From assembly GCA_023715185.1 (NCBI GenBank), contig JAMCAN010000007.1, forward strand, positions 1 to 41,507: a stretch of 41,507 bases of DNA. Direction: 5' to 3'. Made by a program: the position numbers and the translations under genes. Source of the stretch: Planococcus sp. MER TA 32b (GTDB taxonomy: Bacteria > Bacillota > Bacilli > Bacillales_A > Planococcaceae). The notes below the pieces were generated by a model. The model was given only the letters and a program-made list of their open reading frames with translations, searched no databases and was not told the origin of the DNA. Within the stretch, counting starts at the first letter, position 1. Every line of letters begins with the position of its first letter. This document shows, one piece after another, positions 10,611 to 19,702 of the stretch.

Positions 10611-11924
10611 TTGACGAAAGAAGAAGAGGATAATAATTATTCAACAATAAATACATCTAAAAAGAAGTCCGTGATCATTACATTGGCTACGGTGCTGATG
10701 TTTGCGGCAGTTATGGCTTTCGCGATCTATGAAGGCACAAAAAATACAGTTACGATGATTTCCAATGGTGAAAAAGAAGAAGTTAAAACGCATGCTGAAA
10801 CAGTAGGGGCATTTCTTGAAGAACAGGCAATCGAAGTAGGGCAGGATGACTATTTGAGCCATACAGCAGAAGCTTCAATCGATAAAGATATCGTGATTGA
10901 ATGGACAGAAGCTGATCAATTCACGATTACAGTGGATGGCAAACCGACATCAGCATGGACAACTTCGAATACAGTCGAAGATATTTTGGCAAAAGCTGAA
11001 ATTGAAATTACTGAACATGATAAAGTAACACCTGCATTAAACGAAGAAGTAGATGCTAACACAGCTATTTCCGTTGAAAAAGCTTATGAAGTGACAATCT
11101 TTGATGGACTGGAAGAAAAGAAAGTATGGTCCACTTCGACTACGGTCGCTGACTTTTTAAAACAGCATAAAATCACTTTGAGCGATCTTGATCGCGTAGA
11201 AAAAGATATGGATGAATTAATCCTTCCCGGATCTGAAGTTAAAGTTGTTCGTGTAGAAAAGGTCACCGATGTAGTGGAAGATTCAGTGAAATTCGCCAAG
11301 GAAACGAAGAAAGATTCCTCTCTTTTGAAAGGGTCTGAAAAAGTGGTTCAAAAAGGCGAAGAAGGTCTTGTAGAAAAGACTTATGAAGTTGTCATGGAAA
11401 ATGGCAAAGAAGTAAAACGTGAACTTAAAGGCGAGAAAGTGATCAAAGAAGCGAAGAAACAAGTCGTGGCAGTCGGAACGAAAACTGTTGTCGCAAGCGT
11501 TTCCCGCGGAAATGATAAAAAAGAGGCAGCGCCAGCTCCGAAAAAAGCAGCTGCATCACAGCCGGCAGCAACATCTGCCAAAACTACAAAAACAGCAGCG
11601 CCAGCACCAGCTCAAAGCAGTGAACCATCAAGCAGCCGCGAATTCTATGTATCGGCAACCGCTTATACGGCTTCATGCAACGGCTGCTCCGGCATCACTG
11701 CGACGGGCATCAATTTAAAAGCGAATCCGCATTTGAAAGTGATCGCTGTTGATCCTTCCGTTATCCCGCTCGGCTCGAAAGTATGGGTTGAAGGATATGG
11801 CCATGCAATCGCAGGCGATACTGGCGGCGCAATCAAAGGCAATAAAATCGATATCTTCATGGCGGACCGCTCTGCAGCTTTGGCATTCGGCCGCAAGCAA
11901 GTGAAAATCAAAATTCTGGATTAA
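10611..11924 (+). CDS. yabE: G5 and 3D domain-containing cell-wall protein (YabE-like)
   Basis: A 437-aa membrane-anchored, probably extracellular protein of the YabE/Rpf2 type. A short cytoplasmic N-terminus is followed by one membrane segment or uncleaved signal (about 18-40). Three DUF348-like repeats follow (about 45-200), then a G5-type region (about 205-285), an Ala/Pro/Lys-rich linker (about 290-340) and a C-terminal 3D domain with GDTGG and IDIFM. The 3D domain resembles the MltA lytic transglycosylase fold, so a peptidoglycan-remodelling role is likely but inferred. The TTG start has AGGAGG about 8 nt upstream; the GTG at 10590 would coincide with the transcription start. Its position between tatD and rnmV matches B. 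subtilis yabE. Confidence 0.9.
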   Translation: MTKEEEDNNYSTINTSKKKSVIITLATVLMFAAVMAFAIYEGTKNTVTMISNGEKEEVKTHAETVGAFLEEQAIEVGQDDYLSHTAEASIDKDIVIEWTEADQFTITVDGKPTSAWTTSNTVEDILAKAEIEITEHDKVTPALNEEVDANTAISVEKAYEVTIFDGLEEKKVWSTSTTVADFLKQHKITLSDLDRVEKDMDELILPGSEVKVVRVEKVTDVVEDSVKFAKETKKDSSLLKGSEKVVQKGEEGLVEKTYEVVMENGKEVKRELKGEKVIKEAKKQVVAVGTKTVVASVSRGNDKKEAAPAPKKAAASQPAATSAKTTKTAAPAPAQSSEPSSSREFYVSATAYTASCNGCSGITATGINLKANPHLKVIAVDPSVIPLGSKVWVEGYGHAIAGDTGGAIKGNKIDIFMADRSAALAFGRKQVKIKILD

Positions 11925-11936
11925 TGAAGTAATTGG

Positions 11937-11970
11937 AAAGCTTTCCCGGGGCAGCCCGGGAAAGCTTTTT
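11937..11970 (+). terminator. strong intrinsic terminator after the yabE-like gene
   Basis: A 14-bp perfect stem (11937-11950 with 11955-11968) closes a GCAG loop, and the T-run follows. It is one of the most stable hairpins in the window. Confidence 0.92.
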
Positions 11971-11997
11971 ACATGTTCAGCCGGAACGGGGTAAACT
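11969..11997 (+). promoter_or_regulatory. promoter candidate for rnmV-rsmA
   Basis: TTACAT (11969-11974) and TAAACT (11992-11997) are separated by 17 bp. The -35 overlaps the T-run of the preceding terminator. Confidence 0.5.
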
Positions 11998-12029
11998 AAA
12001 ACAAAAAGTGTTGAAACGAGGAAAGACTG

Positions 12030-13465
<1,436 letters not shown>

Positions 13466-13531
13466 TTTCCGTTATTCTGTTGAAAAAACGGCACAACTCG
13501 AATAAAAAGTGTTATTTCGGATAAATAAATA

Positions 13532-13560
13532 TTGACACCAAGCGGATTCCAAGATAAAAT
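13532..13560 (+). promoter_or_regulatory. upstream promoter of veg (P1)
   Basis: TTGACA (13532-13537) and TAAAAT (13555-13560) are separated by 17 bp. It is the first of two tandem promoters. Confidence 0.8.
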
Positions 13561-13571
13561 TAAAAATTTAT

Positions 13572-13600
13572 TTGACAATTTGGGCATTTTGTAGTAAGGT
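13572..13600 (+). promoter_or_regulatory. downstream promoter of veg (P2)
   Basis: TTGACA (13572-13577) and TAAGGT (13595-13600) are separated by 17 bp. The -10 is weaker than that of P1. B. subtilis veg is also served by two tandem promoters. Confidence 0.65.
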
Positions 13601-13625
13601 TTATTTATAGTGAGGTGTAGACAAA

Positions 13626-13889
13626 ATGCCCAAAACTTTGGCGGATATCAAGAAGTCGTTGGATTTGCATTTAGGGAAACGATTGCTGTTGAAAGCAAAC
13701 GGAGGTCGCAAGAAAACGGTCGAACGTGCCGGAATCCTGCGCGAAACATATCACTCCGTGTTCGTAATTGAGTTAGATCAAGATGAACATGCATTTGAAA
13801 GAGTGTCCTACAGCTACGCGGACATCCTGACAGAAGCAGTGGAAATCACTGTGTATGAAGGAACAGAAGACGCTTTAGTCGTTAAATAA
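13626..13889 (+). CDS. veg: Veg protein (biofilm stimulator)
   Basis: An 87-aa small basic protein highly similar to B. subtilis Veg throughout ([19 protein letters not shown] at the start, [15 protein letters not shown] near the end). In B. subtilis Veg stimulates biofilm matrix gene expression by opposing SinR; no enzyme activity is known. It is monocistronic, between tandem promoters and a strong terminator. GAGGTG lies about 8 nt before the ATG. The sspF gene found between veg and ispE in B. subtilis is absent. Confidence 0.95.
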   Translation: MPKTLADIKKSLDLHLGKRLLLKANGGRKKTVERAGILRETYHSVFVIELDQDEHAFERVSYSYADILTEAVEITVYEGTEDALVVK

Positions 13890-13918
13890 TCGAACTATAT
13901 CTATATTTCTTTTGGAAG

Positions 13919-13956
13919 CCCATACTTTGCCGTTTTCGGCAGCGTATGGGTTTTTT
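13919..13956 (+). terminator. intrinsic terminator after veg
   Basis: CCCATAC (13919-13925) pairs with GTATGGG (13944-13950), with an inner GCCG-TTTT-CGGC hairpin stacked above, followed by TTTTTT. Confidence 0.9.
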
Positions 13957-14035
13957 GTTTTTTTGCCAAAAACTCCCGAATCCTTTGGCATGTGTTAAAA
14001 TAGTTTTCATCAGATTATAAAAGGAGACAGTGGAG

Positions 14036-14899
14036 ATGCTCTATGTGAAGGCACCTGCCAAAATCAACTTAACATTAGATGTACTGCATAAAAGACCGGA
14101 CAATTATCATGAGGTCGAAATGATCATGACCACCGTGGATCTTGCAGACCGCATCGGGCTGATGGAAACCGAACGCGGAATCCATATCGAATCAGCCGAT
14201 CGCTTTGTGCCGAATGATTCGCGCAACCTTGCCTATCAGGCGGCGAAATTATTGAAAGACACCTACCATATTAAATCCGGTGTCATTATCAAGCTTGATA
14301 AACAGATTCCGGTGGCTGCCGGACTGGCAGGCGGAAGCAGCGACGCGGCCGCTACGCTGAAAGGCTTGAATAAGCTATGGAACCTGAATCTTTCATTGGA
14401 TGAGCTGGCGGAACTGGGCACGAAAATCGGTTCAGATGTCGCTTTCTGCGTCTACGGCGGAACGGCGCTCGCAAAAGGACGCGGTGAAATCATCCAGCAG
14501 CTTCCTGCACCGCCCAATTGCTGGGTGATTCTTGCCAAACCGACAATCGGCGTTTCGACTGCTGAAGTCTACGGTGCCTTTGATGTCAATAAAGCCGAGC
14601 ATCCGAATACCCGTAAAATGATCGAAGCGATTGAAAATAAAGATTATGACGAAGTTTGTGCGAACTTAGGCAATGCGCTGGAAAGCGTCACATTATCCTT
14701 GTATCCCGAAGTGGCGCAAATTAAAGACCAGATGAAAAAGTTCGGGGCAGATGCAGTGCTTATGAGCGGCAGCGGTCCGACTGTCTTCGGGTTGGTGCAG
14801 CAGGAAGCACGTATTCCACGCATCTATAACGGATTGCGCGGCTTCTGCGCAGAAGTATATGCGGTCAGATTAGTCGGCGAACGGGATCCACTTGCTTAA
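14036..14899 (+). CDS. ispE: 4-diphosphocytidyl-2-C-methyl-D-erythritol kinase
   Basis: Phosphorylates CDP-ME in the MEP pathway of isoprenoid synthesis, which supplies undecaprenyl phosphate and quinones. The 287-aa GHMP kinase has the N-terminal KAPAKINL with the catalytic lysine, the ATP-binding [13 protein letters not shown] (about 92-104) and the conserved GSDVAF (D134). The glycine-rich [10 protein letters not shown] motif lies near the C-terminus. ATG 14036 is preferred (AAAGGAG 9 nt upstream); GTG 14030 is possible because it gives an N-terminus of B. subtilis length. A TGTTAAAAT hexamer at 13993-14001 may be its -10, without a clear -35. Confidence 0.96.
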   Translation: MLYVKAPAKINLTLDVLHKRPDNYHEVEMIMTTVDLADRIGLMETERGIHIESADRFVPNDSRNLAYQAAKLLKDTYHIKSGVIIKLDKQIPVAAGLAGGSSDAAATLKGLNKLWNLNLSLDELAELGTKIGSDVAFCVYGGTALAKGRGEIIQQLPAPPNCWVILAKPTIGVSTAEVYGAFDVNKAEHPNTRKMIEAIENKDYDEVCANLGNALESVTLSLYPEVAQIKDQMKKFGADAVLMSGSGPTVFGLVQQEARIPRIYNGLRGFCAEVYAVRLVGERDPLA

Positions 14900-14955
14900 A
14901 GACGGATAATTATGGTAAGTTTTCTATAAATCATTCGTGTTCAGGAGAGTGGAAA

Positions 14956-15783
14956 ATGAAGTGGAAACGCAGTGAACGTTTAGTAGACATGACGCATTAC
15001 TTATTGGAGCATCCACATAAATTGATTCCGCTGACGTATTTTTCCGATTTATATCAATCGGCTAAGTCGTCCATCAGTGAAGATCTGGGAATCGTAAAAG
15101 AAACGTTTGAGCAAAAAGGCATCGGGTTATTGGCTACAGTGCCGGGAGCTGCAGGGGGAGTTAAGTATATTCCGAAACTGCGGGAACCGGAAATCAGAGC
15201 CATCATGCAGGAATTGATCAGCGAATTAAGCCATTCTGAGCGGCTTTTGCCTGGCGGTTATTTGTATATGACTGATGTGCTGGGCAATCCGGACATCATG
15301 AACCGAGTCGGCAAAGTATTCGCCACGGCATTTGCGCACCAGAAAATCGATGTCATCATGACGGTGGCGACAAAAGGCATCCCGATCGCCCACGCCATCG
15401 CACGCCATTTGAATGTTCCGGTGGTTATCGTGCGCCGGGACAGCAAAGTCACCGAAGGTTCCACTGTCAGCATCAATTATGTGTCGGGATCGTCGCGGCG
15501 CATCCAGACGATGGTGTTATCGAAGCGCAGCATGAAGAGCGGGCAGCGCGTGCTGATCACCGACGATTTCATGAAGGTCGGCGGCACAATGAACGGCATG
15601 AAAAATCTTCTCGAAGAATTCGAATGCACGCTCGCTGGAGTGGCGGTGCTTGTGGAAGCGGAACATAAGGATGAACGACTGGTCGAAAAATACTTATCGT
15701 TGGTTAAATTGCGCGAAGTCAGCGAAAAAGAACGTAAGATTGAATTGCAAGAAGGAAACTATTTCTCGGATGGAGGTTATTGA
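14956..15783 (+). CDS. purR: Purine operon repressor PurR (PRPP-responsive)
   Basis: Represses purine synthesis and salvage genes; PRPP binding relieves repression. The 275-aa protein has an N-terminal winged helix (about 1-75, with [10 protein letters not shown]) and a phosphoribosyltransferase-like domain. The PRPP motif [13 protein letters not shown] starts near residue 199, and the [15 protein letters not shown] segment is conserved. It is the LacI-unrelated Gram-positive PurR. The window also encodes PRPP synthase (prs) and a PRPP-using enzyme (hpt). ridA begins 3 nt after its stop. Confidence 0.96.
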   Translation: MKWKRSERLVDMTHYLLEHPHKLIPLTYFSDLYQSAKSSISEDLGIVKETFEQKGIGLLATVPGAAGGVKYIPKLREPEIRAIMQELISELSHSERLLPGGYLYMTDVLGNPDIMNRVGKVFATAFAHQKIDVIMTVATKGIPIAHAIARHLNVPVVIVRRDSKVTEGSTVSINYVSGSSRRIQTMVLSKRSMKSGQRVLITDDFMKVGGTMNGMKNLLEEFECTLAGVAVLVEAEHKDERLVEKYLSLVKLREVSEKERKIELQEGNYFSDGGY

Positions 15784-15785
15784 TA

Positions 15786-16160
15786 ATGAAATATGTAGCA
15801 ACTGATCAGGCAGCAGCAGCAATCGGCCCATATTCACAAGGTGTAGTGTCCGGCGACATGTTCTATAGTTCAGGGCAGATTCCGTTGACGCCAGCCGGAG
15901 ATATTGCAGGGGATACAATCGGTGAACAGGCGCGTCAGGTTTTTGCCAACTTGAAAGCGGTCTTGGCAGAAGCGGGTTCTTCGTTGGATAATGTTATTAA
16001 AACAACTGTTTTCATCAAAGATATGAATGATTTTGCTGCGCTGAATGAAATCTACGCCTCTTATTTCGGCGATCATAAACCGGCCCGTTCCACAGTCGAA
16101 GTTGCCCGTTTGCCGAAAGATGTAAAAGTTGAAATCGAAGTTATCGCGAAAGTTAAATAA
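15786..16160 (+). CDS. ridA: RidA-family enamine/imine deaminase
   Basis: A 124-aa RidA/YER057c/UK114 protein, orthologue of B. subtilis YabJ. It hydrolyses reactive enamine/imine intermediates released by PLP dehydratases; in B. subtilis it was linked to purine regulation and sits downstream of purR, as here. Visible family marks are [17 protein letters not shown] and the active-site arginine in [12 protein letters not shown] 15786 has GGAGG 9 nt upstream; the in-frame TTG at 15780 is too close to it. Confidence 0.95.
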   Translation: MKYVATDQAAAAIGPYSQGVVSGDMFYSSGQIPLTPAGDIAGDTIGEQARQVFANLKAVLAEAGSSLDNVIKTTVFIKDMNDFAALNEIYASYFGDHKPARSTVEVARLPKDVKVEIEVIAKVK

Positions 16161-16167
16161 GGAAATG

Positions 16168-16200
16168 AAGCTGCCTTTTACAGGCAGCTTTTATTTTTTA
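16168..16200 (+). terminator. intrinsic terminator after ridA
   Basis: AAGCTGCC (16168-16175) pairs perfectly with GGCAGCTT (16183-16190) and is followed by TTATTTTTT. Confidence 0.9.
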
Positions 16201-16201
16201 T

Positions 16202-16264
16202 TGTCCAGACTCCAGCTGATCCGCCTCAAACCTTTCCGATCATAACGGCCGTTTCCGCTTTTCT
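16202..16264. repeat. short (internally deleted) copy of an intergenic repeat, upstream of spoVG
   Basis: It begins with TGTCCAGACTCC (16202-16213), as does a segment at 16805-16816. It ends with a 21-nt stretch (16244-16264) identical to 16906-16926, containing the palindrome AACGGCCGTT. The middle is short and divergent, so this looks like a decayed or shortened copy of the element on the other side of spoVG. Confidence 0.65.
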
Positions 16265-16305
16265 TATCCTAAAAACAAAATATTCTAATAAATTTTGTAA
16301 TTTTT

Positions 16306-16334
16306 GAAGGAGATTAGTCCTTAATAGCGAATAC
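16306..16334 (+). promoter_or_regulatory. sigma-H-type promoter of spoVG
   Basis: GAAGGAGAT (16306-16314) and AGCGAATAC (16326-16334) are separated by 11 bp. They match the sigma-H consensus RnAGGAwWW and RnnGAATww except one position in the -35, and the spacing equals that of B. subtilis spoVG. An AT-rich tract lies upstream (about 16268-16305), as in Bacillus. Confidence 0.7.
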
Positions 16335-16379
16335 CATAAAAAGCTCCAAAAATTACATCTTAGGGGAGAGGTGATGAGA

Positions 16380-16664
16380 ATGGAAGTTACTGATGTGAGG
16401 TTGAGGCGGGTTCAGACGGATGGCCGTATGAGAGCAATCGCTTCCATCACCCTGGACAACGAGTTTGTTGTACATGATATTCGGGTGATTGATGGAAATG
16501 ACGGCTTGTTCGTAGCGATGCCCAGTAAACGAACTCCGGATGGCGAATTCAGAGATATAGCGCATCCGATTAACTCAGGAACTCGAAGCAAGCTTCAGCA
16601 AGCTGTGTTGGCTGCTTATGAACAAAGTGAGAATGATCCCGTGTTTGAAGAAGCGGGCGTGTGA
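16380..16664 (+). CDS. spoVG: SpoVG, RNA/DNA-binding regulator
   Basis: A 94-aa protein almost identical to B. subtilis SpoVG in its first 75 residues ([32 protein letters not shown]). SpoVG is a site-specific nucleic-acid-binding regulator. It was named for a sporulation-cortex phenotype but is widespread in non-sporulating Firmicutes such as Staphylococcus and Listeria, where it affects virulence, capsule and metabolism. The start at ATG 16380 is set by GAGGTG 6 nt upstream; GTG 16371 lies inside that site. It has its own promoter and terminator and is flanked on both sides by repeat sequence. Confidence 0.96.
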   Translation: MEVTDVRLRRVQTDGRMRAIASITLDNEFVVHDIRVIDGNDGLFVAMPSKRTPDGEFRDIAHPINSGTRSKLQQAVLAAYEQSENDPVFEEAGV

Positions 16665-16678
16665 TTTTAACAGACAGA

Positions 16679-16710
16679 AGAGCCTGAAGCAGAATCCGGG
16701 CTCTTTTTAT
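16679..16710 (+). terminator. intrinsic terminator after spoVG
   Basis: AGAGCC (16679-16684) pairs with GGCTCT (16699-16704) around a 14-nt loop, followed by TTTTATT. Confidence 0.8.
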
Positions 16711-16766
16711 TATGGAAAAAACGGTTGGTGTTTCGAAAGACGGCATGTGTGTTGTGTCCTTAAGCC

Positions 16767-16926
16767 GTGCTTGTCGGAGCCAAGCGGGTGCCGTCGCTTT
16801 TCTGTGTCCAGACTCCGGCGGCCAACTTCTCGAGACATAAGCCCCACTGACTAGGCGGCTGAAAAGATGCCGCTACGCCAGTGTGTCTTATGCTTGTCGG
16901 AGCTGAACGGCCGTTTCCGCTTTTCT
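16767..16926. repeat. GC-rich intergenic repeat element, apparently 1.5 tandem units
   Basis: GCTTGTCGGAGC occurs twice (16769-16780 and 16892-16903), each time followed by a (G/C)-rich word ending in CGCTTTTCT. Between them lie TGTCCAGACTCC (16805-16816), a GCGGC/GCCGC hairpin (16855-16873), and CATAAG and CTTATG words in inverse orientation. The base composition (many CGG and GCC words) stands out from the AT-rich gaps around it. No ORF with family similarity is seen, so it looks like a small non-coding repeat. Confidence 0.65.
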
Positions 16927-16946
16927 ATTTGACATGGCGGCGAACC

Positions 16947-16975
16947 TTGAAAAATCAGGGTTTTTCCGATATAGT
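16947..16975 (+). promoter_or_regulatory. sigma-A-type promoter for the glmU leader
   Basis: TTGAAA (16947-16952) and TATAGT (16970-16975) are separated by 17 bp. It starts a leader of about 270 nt before glmU. No comparably good promoter is seen closer to the gene. Confidence 0.65.
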
Positions 16976-16981
16976 TAAGAA

Positions 16982-17045
16982 AAGCTGAATCAGTTGTGCA
17001 GCTTACGCAACCGTAAATTGCATTTTTACAGCTGCGCTTTTTCTT
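16982..17045 (+). terminator. leader hairpin 1 of glmU: terminator-like, with competing upstream arm
   Basis: GTGCAGCT (16996-17003) pairs with AGCTGCGC (17030-17037, one G.U), with an inner GCAA/TTGC stem (17007-17010 and 17018-17021), then TTTTTCTT. The 5' arm can instead pair upstream: AAGCTG (16982-16987) with CAGCTT (16999-17004). The two structures are mutually exclusive, as in a transcription attenuator. Regulation is inference. Confidence 0.5.
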
Positions 17046-17156
17046 GCAGGCCGATTGGTTTGCAGTGGGGGACTAAGTCATTGAAGTGGAAAAGCCGAAG
17101 GGCGAAGCTTCTTAACAGAGAGAAAATGCATGCGCTTGCCGACAGCAGGCCGCTGC

Positions 17157-17184
17157 AAAAAGTATGCCGTAACGGCTTTTTTTT
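17157..17184 (+). terminator. leader hairpin 2 of glmU: short terminator-like structure
   Basis: GCCG (17166-17169), a TAA loop and CGGC (17173-17176) are flanked by an A-run and a T8 run that can also pair. CGGCTTTT (17173-17180) is also complementary to AAAAGCCG at 17090-17097, giving an alternative long-range pairing. Confidence 0.45.
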
Positions 17185-17255
17185 GCGCTCAGACGCATAA
17201 GCGTTGCGGAATAGATATTAATTGGACAAAAATCTTATGGATGGAGGATCGATAC

Positions 17256-18629
17256 ATGACGAGTACATATGCAGTAATACTTGCGGCCGGACAAGGCACG
17301 CGGATGAAATCGAAATTGTATAAAGTTTTGCATCCGGTTTGCGGCATGCCGATGGTTGAGCATGTAACCGGGAATGTTTCACAGCTGGGTGTTGAGAAAA
17401 TCGTTACAATTGTCGGACACGGAGCGGAAAAAGTGCGGGAGCAGCTGGGCGACAGCAGCGAATACGCATTGCAGGAAGAGCAATTGGGTACGGCACATGC
17501 CGTGCAGCAGGCCGCTTCCCTGATTGAAGGCAAACCGGGTACGACGCTGGTTGTTTGCGGGGATACGCCATTGATCCGCGCTGAAACAATGCAGTCACTT
17601 TTGGACCATCACAAAGCGACAGAAGCCAAAGCTACTATTCTTACAGCAATCGCTGAAAATCCGGCCGGCTATGGCCGCATCATCCGTGACGGCGATGGGC
17701 AGGTTTCAAAGATCGTCGAACAAAAAGATGCTTCGCCAGATGAACAGCAAGTCAAGGAAATCAACACGGGCACGTACTGCTTTGACAATGAAGCGTTGTT
17801 CGAAGCGCTGAAGCTGGTTTCAAATGATAACGTGCAAGGTGAATATTACCTGCCGGATGTCATCGAAATCCTTCAGAAGCAAAGTGAAATTGTCGCTGCG
17901 TACGCTACAGACAGCTTTGATGAGACGCTTGGCGTCAACGACCGTGTGGCACTCAGCCAGGCGGAAGGCATCATGCGCGCGCGCATCGCTGAAAAACATA
18001 TGCGTAACGGTGTTTCCATCATCGATCCGGCTTCCACTTATATCAGCGCGGAAGCTGAAATCGGAGCTGATACGGTTCTTTATCCGAACGTCATCATTGA
18101 AGGGCGTTCAGTCATCGGGGAAGATTGCTTTATTTCATCCAACAGCCGCATCGTTTCAAGCACGATCGGTGACCGGACAGAAATTCGTTCTTCCGAAATC
18201 TACAACAGCTCGATCGGCACGGATACAACTGTTGGTCCATTTGCGCACGTCCGTCCGGAGAGCAATCTTGGCGATAAAGTCAAAATCGGCAATTTTGTCG
18301 AAGTGAAAAAAGCTGAGCTTGGCAATGGCAGTAAAATTTCGCACTTGAGCTATATCGGCGACGCTGAAGTTGGAACAAACGTCAATATTGGCTGCGGTAC
18401 CATTACAGTCAATTACGACGGTAAAAATAAACATGTCACGAAAATTGAAGATGATTCGTTCATCGGGTGCAACTCAAATCTTATTGCGCCGGTAACAATC
18501 GGCAAAGGTTCTTATGTAGCGGCAGGCTCGACAATTTCCAAAGACGTGCCGAATGAGGCGCTGGCGATTGCGCGTGCCCGCCAGGAAAACAAAGATGGTT
18601 ATGCTTCAAAATTAAACGTGAAAAAATAG
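17256..18629 (+). CDS. glmU: Bifunctional UDP-GlcNAc pyrophosphorylase / GlcN-1-P acetyltransferase
   Basis: Makes UDP-GlcNAc, the precursor of peptidoglycan and teichoic acids, by acetylating GlcN-1-P and transferring UMP. The 457-aa protein has an N-terminal Rossmann-like pyrophosphorylase domain with [11 protein letters not shown] and EQLGTAHAV. The C-terminal half (about 250-457) is a left-handed beta-helix of hexapeptide repeats with NFVEVKKA and [14 protein letters not shown] 17256 has TGGAGGA 8 nt upstream; longer in-frame reading enters the leader hairpins. prs follows 13 nt downstream, as in B. subtilis (gcaD-prs). Confidence 0.97.
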   Translation: MTSTYAVILAAGQGTRMKSKLYKVLHPVCGMPMVEHVTGNVSQLGVEKIVTIVGHGAEKVREQLGDSSEYALQEEQLGTAHAVQQAASLIEGKPGTTLVVCGDTPLIRAETMQSLLDHHKATEAKATILTAIAENPAGYGRIIRDGDGQVSKIVEQKDASPDEQQVKEINTGTYCFDNEALFEALKLVSNDNVQGEYYLPDVIEILQKQSEIVAAYATDSFDETLGVNDRVALSQAEGIMRARIAEKHMRNGVSIIDPASTYISAEAEIGADTVLYPNVIIEGRSVIGEDCFISSNSRIVSSTIGDRTEIRSSEIYNSSIGTDTTVGPFAHVRPESNLGDKVKIGNFVEVKKAELGNGSKISHLSYIGDAEVGTNVNIGCGTITVNYDGKNKHVTKIEDDSFIGCNSNLIAPVTIGKGSYVAAGSTISKDVPNEALAIARARQENKDGYASKLNVKK

Positions 18630-18642
18630 GAGGTACACCTTA

Positions 18643-19605
18643 ATGGGTTATCAAAATGCAGACAGTAAACTGAAAATCTTTTCATTGAATTCGAATAAGG
18701 AATTAGCGGAAGAAATTGCTGAAAATGTAGGCATTCCGCTAGGAAAGAGTTCGGTTACACACTTCAGTGACGGAGAAATCCAGATCAACATCGAAGAAAG
18801 TATTCGCGGCTATGACGTTTTCATCGTCCAATCCACTTCACAGCCTGTCAACGAGAACCTGATGGAGCTGCTGATCATGATTGATGCGGTCAAACGCGCT
18901 TCTGCGCGGACTGTCAACGTAGTCATTCCATACTACGGCTATGCCCGCCAGGACCGTAAAGCGCGGTCCCGTGAGCCGATTACGGCAAAACTGGTAGCGA
19001 ATCTTTTGGAGACAGCCGGAGCTACACGTGTGGTTGTACTGGATCTGCATGCGCCTCAAATCCAGGGCTTCTTTGATATTTTGATTGACCATTTAGTAGC
19101 AGTACCTCTTATCTCGGAATACTTCCTGAATGAAAGCGGCATCGACCTCGAAAACGTCATCGTCGTTTCACCTGACCACGGCGGTGTGACGCGTGCGCGT
19201 AAAATGGCGGATCGCCTGAAAGCGCCGATTGCCATCATCGATAAACGCCGTCCGCGTCCGAATGTAGCGGAAGTCATGAATATCGTCGGTAATGTTGAAG
19301 GCAAAACAGCCATCATCATCGATGACATCATCGATACGGCAGGCACGATTTCAATTGCTGCCAGCGCATTGATTGAAAGCGGAGCAAAAGAAGTTTACGC
19401 GTGCTGTACGCATCCGGTACTATCGGGACCGGCTATTCAGCGCATTGATGATTCTGTCATCAAGAAATTGATCATCACGAATTCAATCGCTTTGCCTGAA
19501 GAGAAGAAATCTCCGAAAATCAAGCAATTGTCAGTAGCTAAGTTATTGGCTGAAACAATCGTGCGTGTGCACGAACAAAAATCAGTCAGCACATTATTCG
19601 ACTGA
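18643..19605 (+). CDS. prs: Ribose-phosphate pyrophosphokinase (PRPP synthase)
   Basis: Makes PRPP from ribose-5-phosphate and ATP, the common precursor of purines, pyrimidines, histidine and NAD. The 320-aa class I enzyme has [34 protein letters not shown], the flexible-loop histidine region [12 protein letters not shown], and the PRPP loop [16 protein letters not shown] precedes the ATG. No conventional terminator follows; transcription probably reads into the inverted repeat before ctc. Confidence 0.98.
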   Translation: MGYQNADSKLKIFSLNSNKELAEEIAENVGIPLGKSSVTHFSDGEIQINIEESIRGYDVFIVQSTSQPVNENLMELLIMIDAVKRASARTVNVVIPYYGYARQDRKARSREPITAKLVANLLETAGATRVVVLDLHAPQIQGFFDILIDHLVAVPLISEYFLNESGIDLENVIVVSPDHGGVTRARKMADRLKAPIAIIDKRRPRPNVAEVMNIVGNVEGKTAIIIDDIIDTAGTISIAASALIESGAKEVYACCTHPVLSGPAIQRIDDSVIKKLIITNSIALPEEKKSPKIKQLSVAKLLAETIVRVHEQKSVSTLFD

Positions 19606-19620
19606 GTATAATTTCCTTTC

Positions 19621-19695
19621 TCACCCTCCAAGGTTTGATGATAAATGTTTAAGGGTATCCACTAACTACGAACATTTATAAAACTTGGAGGGTGA
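19621..19695 (+). repeat. inverted repeat that pairs with the ctc ribosome-binding site
   Basis: Arms TCACCCTCCAAG (19621-19632) and CTTGGAGGGTGA (19684-19695) are perfectly complementary (12 bp). They continue through TTT/AAA and ATAAATGTT/AACATTTAT (19641-19649 with 19671-19679), leaving a 21-nt loop. The right arm contains the ctc Shine-Dalgarno GGAGGGTG (19687-19694). There is no U-tract, so it is not a typical terminator. Confidence 0.8.
19633..19658 (+). promoter_or_regulatory. sigma-B-type promoter of ctc
   Basis: GTTTGA (19633-19638) and GGGTAT (19653-19658) are separated by 14 bp, matching the general-stress sigma-B consensus (GTTTAA, N12-15, GGGWAW) and the arrangement of B. subtilis ctc. 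The predicted start lies near 19665, inside the loop of the inverted repeat. Confidence 0.8.
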
Positions 19696-19702
19696 AATGT
19701 AT

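Larger units (their letters stand above)
16665..17255. other. 591-nt gene-free region between spoVG and glmU
   Basis: In order it holds the spoVG terminator, a GC-rich repeat (16767-16926), a promoter (16947-16975) and a structured leader with two terminator-like hairpins. Small open frames here (16618-16854, 16994-17200) cross the repeat or hairpins, have no clear ribosome-binding site and resemble nothing known. Confidence 0.7.

Noticed and set aside
14878..14945. Possible PurR operator upstream of purR (CGAA at 14878-14881 and TTCG at 14934-14937).
   Set aside because: PurBoxes are paired CGAA-core repeats about 16 nt apart; these are more than 50 nt apart and the first lies inside ispE.
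16618..16854. A 78-aa open frame overlapping the 3' end of spoVG.
   Set aside because: It crosses the spoVG terminator and GC-rich repeat and has Cys/Arg/Ser-rich, non-protein-like composition.
16994..17200. A 68-aa open frame in the glmU leader.
   Set aside because: It runs through both leader hairpins, has no Shine-Dalgarno and shows no recognisable protein family.
16983..17255. T-box or other known riboswitch in the glmU leader.
   Set aside because: There is no GGGTGGNACCGCG-type T-box sequence and no core I recognise from glmS, guanidine, purine, SAM or FMN classes; it is reported only as an unclassified leader.
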